In this document: piece after piece, positions 56,286 through 64,000 of the stretch | Position numbering within the stretch: the first letter of the stretch is position 1 | How the letters are laid out: every line of letters begins with the position of its first letter | From: Vitis vinifera | Lineage: Eukaryota; Streptophyta; Magnoliopsida; Vitales; Vitaceae | Length of the DNA stretch: 64,000 bases | Reading direction: 5' to 3' | Assembly: GCF_030704535.1 (NCBI RefSeq) | Contig: NC_081818.1 | Span: 23,166,001-23,230,000 of the forward strand | Position numbers and translations under genes: made by a program | Notes under the pieces: generated by a model | Databases searched by the model: none | Told to the model about the DNA's origin: nothing | The model's input: only the letters and a program-made list of their open reading frames with translations

Positions 56286-59200
56286 ATGGACATCGGTGAT
56301 ATTTTTGGAGAGTCACGGCCCGTAAATATTCCAACCAAGAGTGCAATTTATGTGTGGGGATATAACCAGCGTGGGCAAACTGGTAGGAATGGGAAAGAGC
56401 TTCAATTGAGGATCCCGAAGCAGCTCCCTCCTGAGCTTTTTGGATGCCCCGCTGGGGCTAATTCGCGGTGGTTGAGTATTGCTTGTGGTCGAGAGCATAC
56501 CGCGGCCGTGGCCTCGGATGGATCACTATTTACTTGGGGTTAGTCTCTTTGCCCTAGCATTCTTATTGAATTTGTTGTTTCTTCAGTTTAACATGATTGC
56601 CTTGTTTACAATAAATTCATTTTTGAAGTGTTTTCATAGGTTTATTGTATATTTGACTTTTGGTTTTTGCTTATTTCGCAAACCAATAACCCTTATACCA
56701 ATTTATTGGAGCTAGCTACATGAGTCTCTTTTCACAATTTGGTTTTATTGACGGTCATGTCATTTCTCAGCGTCACTACTCTCATCATTTTGGCCTTCTT
56801 ACCCCATGAGAACTCACATCTTCAACTTTTAAGTAAATCATTTCTTGTATTGGGGATTGATAGGTCTTTGTTGCCCAGAGGCAAACTACTGTGGGTAGTG
56901 GGTACATTGGTGATTCATAGGTCTTTGTCGATCAGGGCCAAACTACTCTAGGTGATTCCCCTCATATTGTCATTGATTTGGTGTCACCCCTACCTCAGTA
57001 TGAATGCATTCCTATTCTATCTTTCCTCATATGGCTACTCATTGATGTCGTCTTCCTCATTTGCATATTAATTGTCTGCATGAACGAAAATTTCTGGTTG
57101 TATTATTTCATATAAAGGTTTCAGAATTCTATAATAGCTGTAGATAGAGTAGAAATTATCGCATCAATTTTCACTGACAATACAAGTGCATGATAGAACA
57201 GCATGAGAATGCCTTATTCCCTCTCTGCCAGTATCCTTTTTTTTTTTTAAGCAAGAAACTGTAGTAATAAATTGATGAAAATTTGAAAATAGACCATGCA
57301 GTTAATTGGTTATGCAGGAATTGTATTTTATAGGCTGATTTTGTTCTTTCCTTTCCCCTGCTGTCATTATGATGGTTGATGGTTAAATTGTTTGAGTCCC
57401 CAAAGAAAGCCACCTGTAAAATTTGGATAAGAAACACTTTTTTTTTTCAGCTTTGCTACCAGTTAGATGTTAAAATTTTTCAGTTCAACTGGAATTTGAG
57501 TGGATATTTTTCCTAGAAAAAATTACTTTCTGACAATGTTAAGTGGAAATGCAGGTTTTATTCACTTCAGTGCAACTTTGTGCAAAATTTATTCAGTCTG
57601 ATGTCATTAAAATGAGTTGTCTTTATGATTTTAAAGTGGTATTTTCATGGATATTGGGACCTGATTCAGATTAATGTTGACTCTCTGGCCTTGCTTGATT
57701 GCCTAAAAACTTTCTCAAATTATTGAAGTGCTTTACAACATGTTATACTACAGACGTAAATATTTTTAAAGAAAAAGTGGCTTGCTTAAAAGCTTTTTCA
57801 AATAAAATTGGGAATGGGATGCTTTATAAAACAGGTTTAAGAATTTAATATTAAGTAGCAGCCTCTTCATTACACAAATCTTCTCAAAGAAGCACTTCAC
57901 TAGAAGCTCCAATCTCACCAAATGGGCCCTTTGTTTGAAAAGAAAAATACTCAAAATATGTATCTCTGTAAGGACTTAGTAATGATGCATTTCTGATTGG
58001 TTTTACATGTGATTGTAGCTGCTGAATTGTTGCACGAGCGAACATCTATCTTAACAAATCCCATGCTAAGTGAAACTTGTTTATGATCCAAGAAATTTCT
58101 TTTGTTTTGTGGATGTATTATGCATATATTAATTCTCCTGAAAAAAAAAAAAAAATTCTCAATGAGTATAATTTGTGTTATACAATGCTTATAGAACAAG
58201 AGCAATCATTCTCATTTATAAATGACTTCCACCAGGGGCGAATGATTTTGGTCAATTGGGGGATGGGACTGAAGACGGTAGGAAACACCCAAAGAAAGTA
58301 AAGCAGCTGCAGACTGAATTTGTGAAATCCATATCTTGTGGAGCACATTGTACTGCTGCAATTGCAGAACCTCGTGAAAAGAATGGAATCGTCTCAACAA
58401 GTAGACTCTGGGTCTGGGGGCAGAATCAAGTAGTATTTGTGACCTCTATATCCTTACTATATCCTTATCATTTCCTTTTAACCTCTGATACATCTTTTTT
58501 ACTCTCTCTCTCTCTAAACATATTAATATGTTTTTTTCCTGTATTTACAGGGATCAAACTATCCACATTTATTTTGGGGGGCTTTTACTCCAAATACGGT
58601 ACTTAATACATCTTAAATTTTAATAAATTCAGGATGATGACATTGAATTATAATCAGTTTACTCACCATGCTGTAGCTAGAAACTAAGTAAACTGCATGA
58701 GCTGCAAGGCATTATATCTGCTTTTTAAGCTTAATAACTTATTTTAGTTATCATTGGGGGGGAGGGGGGGTTGGTTTTCCTTTCCAAACAGATGTAATAG
58801 GTCTTTCAATTATCTTCTTAAATGTATATGTTGGAAAAGTTTTTTGCTTGTAAACACATCACTTCAGCATTTACAGTTCAATTTTGTCACATGGAGGTTC
58901 TTCCCAGGTTTGCTAATTTGATCTAATTGTTATGGCTTTACTGGTGCACTGTCTTGTTTAGGCAATTCTCAGGCTATTTGAGCTCACTCCTCATCTACTT
59001 CTATCTGGTTATCTCATATTTATAGCTTATTTACTATGTTACTGAGCAGGTTTTTTACAGAGATAGGTTCAAAATATAATTTATTTTTTGTATAAACTTC
59101 AAACCCTTATCATTGCCTTAAGAAGAGGCGCACTGTATGCTATGCTTATACAAAGTTCAAAGAAACAGTTTACTCATGTTTTACTACCTTATTATGTACT

Positions 59201-60683
59201 GGTTTGAAGTACCAAAGATTGGATAAAATGAGTAAACTTCATGGAAAATGGTTGTTAGAAACAAGTAAAGACTCCCTGGAGGATACATTAATGTTGATGG
59301 GATGCATATTGGTCAATTACAAAAGGAGGAATTGAAATGTTGTTCTGTGGCAAGGAACCAATTACTTCTAGAAAGGATTAGGGATGCTTGGTTTTTTGGT
59401 AAATATCTATCACAAACAAAGCTATATATGAGTATCCTTAGTTCATTTGGGAGTTCTTCAAGCTCTAGGAGATGGGACAAAACTACTTTTCAAAGAGAAT
59501 CTTCTTCCATCTTGTATTTTGAAATGAAGAGTGCCCTTATAAGAATAAAATATTTTCTTTTAGGTTTCACTTTAATTTTAACTCATTAGATCCAATAGTA
59601 GGTTCATTCACATAGTATCTCGAATGAAAAAATAAAAAAACAAAGAAAAAGAAAAGATATCACATGCTTAGATCACTAGAAAAAAAGTGAGACTCAAAAT
59701 CTCATGCTAAAGAGTGTGGAGGTTCAAGTCATCTTCAAGGCATAATATTGAGAATACTCATTGAATGAACAATTCAATAAGAGATCTCAGATCAAAGGGA
59801 TATCAAATAGGAGTGCACTCATCTTGGGTTATGCTTACTATTAGATGCTTTCAATAGTTATCTGCTTTGCATTCAGCTACCCAATGTTTACCATGGGCAC
59901 GATAACTAGTACATCAAAGGTGCATCCTTCCTGGTCCTTTGGTACTAGGGAACGGTCCTCTCAATGCTATAATGCTCACACTAGATATGGAGCCATAAAT
60001 ACCATTCTCAATCAACAAAGGGAAAAATGTAATATGTGTTTATGTAGCTTTTGGTCAAAAAGCATTTTCTGTAGCTTAGGTGGGGACTACTTTCCAGGAA
60101 AGAGGGTTGTCACCAAGATGCATGTGAAAATCAACTAACCGGCCAATGGGTGGTGAATAAATGTGTAACTTGTGCAAATCTTTCCATTTTCCAATTCATT
60201 CGAAGCATTCATTCATTGTGTTCTACTATGAATCTTTCGATTTTCAGTTAAGAATCAGCTTCCATCACCACAACCTCGGCGGTCATGATGACAACCTCTT
60301 CGCTAACCGGAATTGTTTATTGTGTTCTCTCTATTTTGGTTGTTCCTTGACACGTGTTGTATATATCTTGTGTTCTTTAATGCTCCATTTCTTTGACACT
60401 TGTTTATAAACTCTTATCACTTGCCTTCACGTACCTGTTAAAAAAAAAATTATTCCTTGATTCATGATCTGATCTTGGATCCTAACGCAGACGCTATTCC
60501 TTTTTTTTTTTTTAAAAAAAAAAAACAAATATGATTCTGTTGATGTCATCAAGCCTTTATACATACATATATATAATTTTAAATTCCATTTTACTTTTAA
60601 TTTGCTGTAGATTATTCGCCAAGTTTCCTGTGGAGCAGTTCATACAGTGGCTTTATCTGAGGAAGGCCTGGTCCAAGCTTGGG
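56286..60683 (+). CDS. RCC1-repeat protein, 5' part only
   Basis: Four coding exons: 56286-56538, 58236-58429, 58551-58598 and 60611-60683, together 189 codons plus one base. The frame reads MDIGDIFGESRPVNIPTKSA, then RCC1 repeats: YVWGYNQRGQTGRNGKE...ACGREHTAAVASDGSLFTWG, ANDFGQLGDGTEDGRKHP...SCGAHCTAAIAEP, RLWVWGQNQGSNYPHLFWG, and VSCGAVHTVALSEEGLVQAWG. The HTAAV and GxLG signatures are those of the seven-bladed propeller. Plant proteins with this start are about 450 aa (the Arabidopsis At5g48330 type, from memory), so 55-60% is missing. The final donor G|GTATG is intact, but I find no following exon (expected YNEYGQLG-like) before the window ends; a Copia element occupies the remaining sequence. 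Function is unknown; the fold serves protein or chromatin binding and, in some members, guanine nucleotide exchange. Confidence 0.92.
58599..60610 (+). other. RCC1 gene intron 3
   Basis: A 2.0 kb intron between gg|tacttaat-type donor (ACG|GTACTT) and acceptor tttgctgtag. It contains a 95-codon plus frame (59302-59589) and a 97-codon frame (59845-60138) with no family resemblance, and a T14A12-type hairpin at about 60500-60526. A decayed element at 59230-60140 is possible but I cannot name it. Confidence 0.5.
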
Positions 60684-61051
60684 GTATGTTGCCTTCTAAA
60701 CTTGTGACTCATCATTGTCGTAATAAAGAGGTTTTCCAAATAGGATTTCAAATTATTGTTTTTCATTTCAGTGCAACAAATTTTTATGGATTTAGTTGCA
60801 TTGCATTGAAAAAATGTTGGACAATGGAAGCACTTTTTTTATGTGGAATAGAAATTGGGCTAAGAAAGGAATTTAATGAGAAAAGAAAGAGAAATTAGAT
60901 GACAAATTATGAGCATAATGAGAGAAAGATAAAAGACTCTAATTTTCTGAATAGTTCTCAAGATAAATAATAATCCATATTGTTATAATCAACCCTATTT
61001 ATAAGTAATTCATAATCCTAAAGGAAATACAACTTTAATCTTAGTTGAAAT

Positions 61052-61300
61052 TGTTGAAAGGTTACGTCTTTCTAGTTAGTTTAAATTTGTGTTATTTAAT
61101 AAAAGATCAGGTCAGATTTGTTTGTTAGGCAACTATCTTATTTGATCAGGTTGTTTATTTTTGAATTTATTTTTCTGTTCCCAGATTTTAGGTTAGCCAA
61201 GAGGCTATCTCTAGCTTCTGTTTTACGTGTGTTGTAACTCTATAAATCAGAGTTAGATGTAGTGGAAAAATTAGGTTGAATAAAAAAATTATCTTTTTCA
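61052..61300 (+). repeat. Candidate 5' LTR of the terminal Copia
   Basis: Starts TGTTGAAAGG and ends TTTTTCA, eight bases before a perfect primer site. It contains a TATA-like ctctataaatcag at about 61240. The other LTR is outside the window, so both borders are guesses. Confidence 0.45.
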
Positions 61301-61308
61301 ACTGAATA

Positions 61309-61320
61309 TGGTATCAGAGC
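61309..61320 (+). other. Copia primer binding site
   Basis: TGGTATCAGAGC, an exact match to the usual tRNA-Met primer site of Copia elements, 36 bases upstream of the gag ATG at 61356. Confidence 0.9.
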
Positions 61321-61355
61321 ACTCTCTGATTTCCTAAAAAAAAAGGTTATTATCC

Positions 61356-64000
61356 ATGGTTAAAATAGCAATGATTGGCCATGCTCGTGATGGAACCTCT
61401 GGAGTATCCTTTGAGACAATTACCCAACCATCCAACTCTGTTCCTGCCAGCAATATTGCTGAATCTCACACTTTGCAGATTACCCAACATAAATTAAATG
61501 GGAGCAATTATTTGGACTGGTCCCAATTTGTCCTTCTCGTCATTCGTGACAAGGGACGACTAGGCTACTTAATAGGTGGGACTCAAAAACTAGCAGCAAC
61601 TGAACATGGCTATCTCACATGAGAATCTGAGAATTCCATGGTGATGGCTTGGCTGGTAAACTTGATGGAGCCTAAAACAGGGCAGAATTATCTCTCACAA
61701 GACAGCGAAAGAGATTTGGGACACTACCAAGGTTATGTACTCAGATCTTGGCAATGTTTCTCAACTCTTTGAACTACAATCCAAACTCAAGGAGAAGAAG
61801 CATGGTGATTCCACGGTGATAGATTATTACAATACCTTGATTGGTTTGTGGCAGGAGTTGGATTTGTTTGATGATAACACTGGGGCTTGCCCTGATTGTA
61901 GCATAAAATATACCAAGAAACTGGAGAAAGAAAGGTTGTTTGCTTTTCTCCATGGTCTTAACAAAGACCTAGATGAGGTCTATGGACGTAATTTGGGAAC
62001 AAAACCCTTGCCAGGGATTCAAGATATTACTGAAGTTAGACGGGAAGAAAGTAGTAAGCGAGTAATGCTCAAAACCTCTAAGGATCCATCGGAATCCTTT
62101 CTGCAAAACTCTGCGCTTGTCACTAAACGTAGTAGTTCAGCCTCTAGAGAATAACGTCCAAATTCTGGAGAGCAGCGTTTGACTCCTGATCAGCGTGGAG
62201 GTCGACAAAATAATCGTGTATGGTGTGATCATTGTCAGCGATCTAACCATAGTCGAGAAAATTGTTGGGAATTACATGGGAAACCAACAAATTGGCAACC
62301 AAGAAAGCAAGGTGATGGATGAGGATACCAGGCCATAGTAGAGGACAACAAGCTGCAGGGACATTCTGTTTTTACCATTGAGCAGATGGCAGAACTGCAA
62401 CAATTTTTCATGCAGGCACAATTCCAGCAACACAATACTCAACCTAGTCCTACTCCCTCTTGTTCTATAGCCCAAAAAGGTAGCTTCTCATCTGCCCTGA
62501 CCACAGAATCAGCAACTGTTGAGTCATGGAATATTGACTCCGGCGCATCCGATCACATGATGGGCAGCCATGACCCATTTATTAATTATACACTATGCCC
62601 TAGGACTTTTAAGATTCGAATTGCTGATGGCTCCCTATCATCTGTGGCTGGCAAAGGAACAATGTCCATTTCACCTAATATAACACTACACTCAGTCCTC
62701 CATGTTCCTAGTCTCAGTTGCAATTTGGTTTCAATTAGCAAATTAACTAGGGAGTTATAGTGTGTGGCTAAATTTTTCCCTTCTTATTGTGAGTTTCAGG
62801 ATTGGCATTTGGGGAGGACGATTGGCGGTGCTAAGGAATGTGATGGTTTGTACTACTTAGAGGATCACAAACCAGTCGTGAATAAACAAGCTCAAGTTCT
62901 AAGTAGTGGATCTATTCCGATTCCCATTTTTGTTTCAAATAAGATTATGTTATGGCATAAAAGACTAGGGCATCCTAGTTTCTCTTATCTAAAAAGACGA
63001 TTTCCCTCATTATTTCAAAATAAAGATCTAAATTTATTTCAGTGTGAGATATGTCAATTAACCAAGCATACACGAGTTGCATATCCCATTTGACCTTATA
63101 GAATGTCATAACCGTTTTCAATGATTCATAGTGACATTTCGGGACCTTCAAAAGTAAATAATATCATAGGGGCTAGATGGTTTATCACCTTTATTGATGA
63201 TCACACACGTCTATGTTGGGTCTTCCTACTTGAGGAAAAATCTTATGCTGAGTCCACCTTTCAATTTTTTCACCAAATGATCAAAACCTAGTTTCAAATC
63301 CACATACAAATTCTACACATAGATAATGGTGGTGAATACTATAACTGTATCCGTGGGACCTATCTTAAGAACAATGGAATTATTCATCAAAGAACTTGTG
63401 TCGGAACCCCACAACAAAATGGCATAATTGAACGAAAAAATAGACATTTATTAGAAGTTGCCCTTGCCATGACATTCACAAATAATGTCCCTAAGTTGTT
63501 TTGGGGAGAAGCCATCCTCACTGGTTCTTATCTTATAAACCGTCTTCCATCTAGGGTTCTCCAATTTCAAACTCCCTTACAAATCCTACTCCAAACCTAT
63601 CCTCACACACGATTAATCTAAAATATTCCCATAAAAACCTTTGGTTGCACCGTCTTTGCTCATGCCTCCACTTATACCAAGCTTGATCCCTGAGCCACAA
63701 AATGCCTTTTCCTTGGATATTCACCATGCCAAAAAGGATACAAGTGCTATTGTCCTAAAACTAGAAAATTGTTTGTCACCATGGATGCTACTTTCTTTAG
63801 GACCAACCATACTATCCAAATCCTTTTCTTCAGGGGGAGAAATTAAGTGAAGATTGTCTTTGGGATTTCTCAACTATTCCTTTTCCAATCTCAACCGGGT
63901 CACCAAATCTGTCCAAACCTCCAGCGGAGTCAATTATGCCATTAACAATTATGGAAAATACAGAAACAGAGCTGGGAACAGGAGAAGATCTGCGCACGCT
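61356..64000 (+). pseudogene. Copia gag-pol with in-frame stops, continuing past the window
   Basis: Gag starts at 61356 (LNGSNYLDWSQFVLLVIRDK) with a stop at 61620 and a frameshift near 61700. From 61735 to about 63810 a single frame holds the Gag end, zinc knuckle (CDHCQRSNHSRENC, about 62224-62265), protease (WNIDSGASDHMMGS) and pre-integrase zinc finger (HKRLGHPSF...CEICQ). It also holds the integrase triad: D in MIHSDISGPS, D in HIDNGGEYY, and E in QNGIIERKNRHLLE. Stops interrupt it at 62152, 62320, 62758, 63091, 63109, 63289, 63619 and 63691. A one-base shift near 63815 restores a frame open to the window end (LSEDCLWDFSTIPF). Reverse transcriptase and RNase H must lie beyond 64000. It has the same orientation as the RCC1 gene. 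Confidence 0.93.

Noticed and set aside
59302..60138. Two plus frames of 95 and 97 codons in RCC1 intron 3
   Set aside because: No domain or transposon motif that I can name, and flanking RCC1 exons splice past them.

Overview
The window is nuclear DNA of a woody eudicot. AT-rich intergenic DNA, GT-AG introns (several of 2-5 kb), decayed Copia and LINE elements and Tourist-like MITEs all fit a plant. The style of the retroelements and of the host proteins most resembles grapevine (Vitis); the genus is an inference from memory, not a search result.

Left to right: (1) 1-4.2 kb, minus strand: a Copia gag/protease pseudogene whose N-terminus appears to be supplied by a small upstream exon. (2) 5955-7072, minus: a two-exon secreted Ole e 1/extensin-type proline-rich protein. 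(3) 8729-27976, minus: the complete ten-exon AUGMIN subunit 5 gene (791 codons). Its 3' introns carry many elements: two miniature LTR elements, LINE fragments, a Copia element with a LINE nested in it, and a MITE-like element. (4) 28.1-36.8 kb: a gene-free spacer with two degenerate tandem arrays (about 50 bp and about 42 bp units) either side of a terminal-inverted-repeat element. (5) 38049-42851, plus: a four-exon RING-H2 E3 ligase (225 aa, N-terminal MGSVCCC). Its first intron contains a dead tandem copy of the exon 2 acceptor. (6) 45440-48076, minus: a seven-exon DsbA/FrnE-like thioredoxin-fold protein (217 aa, CPWC). (7) 51364-54621, minus: a 3.26 kb decayed Copia with both LTRs. (8) 56286-60683, plus: the first four coding exons of an RCC1-repeat protein. 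Its fifth exon is not found; a Copia element in the same orientation fills 61.05 kb to the window end.

The host genes show no operon-like or pathway relation. Three of them (RING, DsbA-like, RCC1) have a predicted intron in the 5' UTR. All splice junctions given are GT-AG, keep the reading frame, and agree with what I remember of the plant protein families. I did not find a new multi-gene system. The most unusual points are the spliced start of the Copia gag frame, the dead duplicated splice acceptor in the RING gene, the spacer arrays, and the Copia inside the RCC1 gene.
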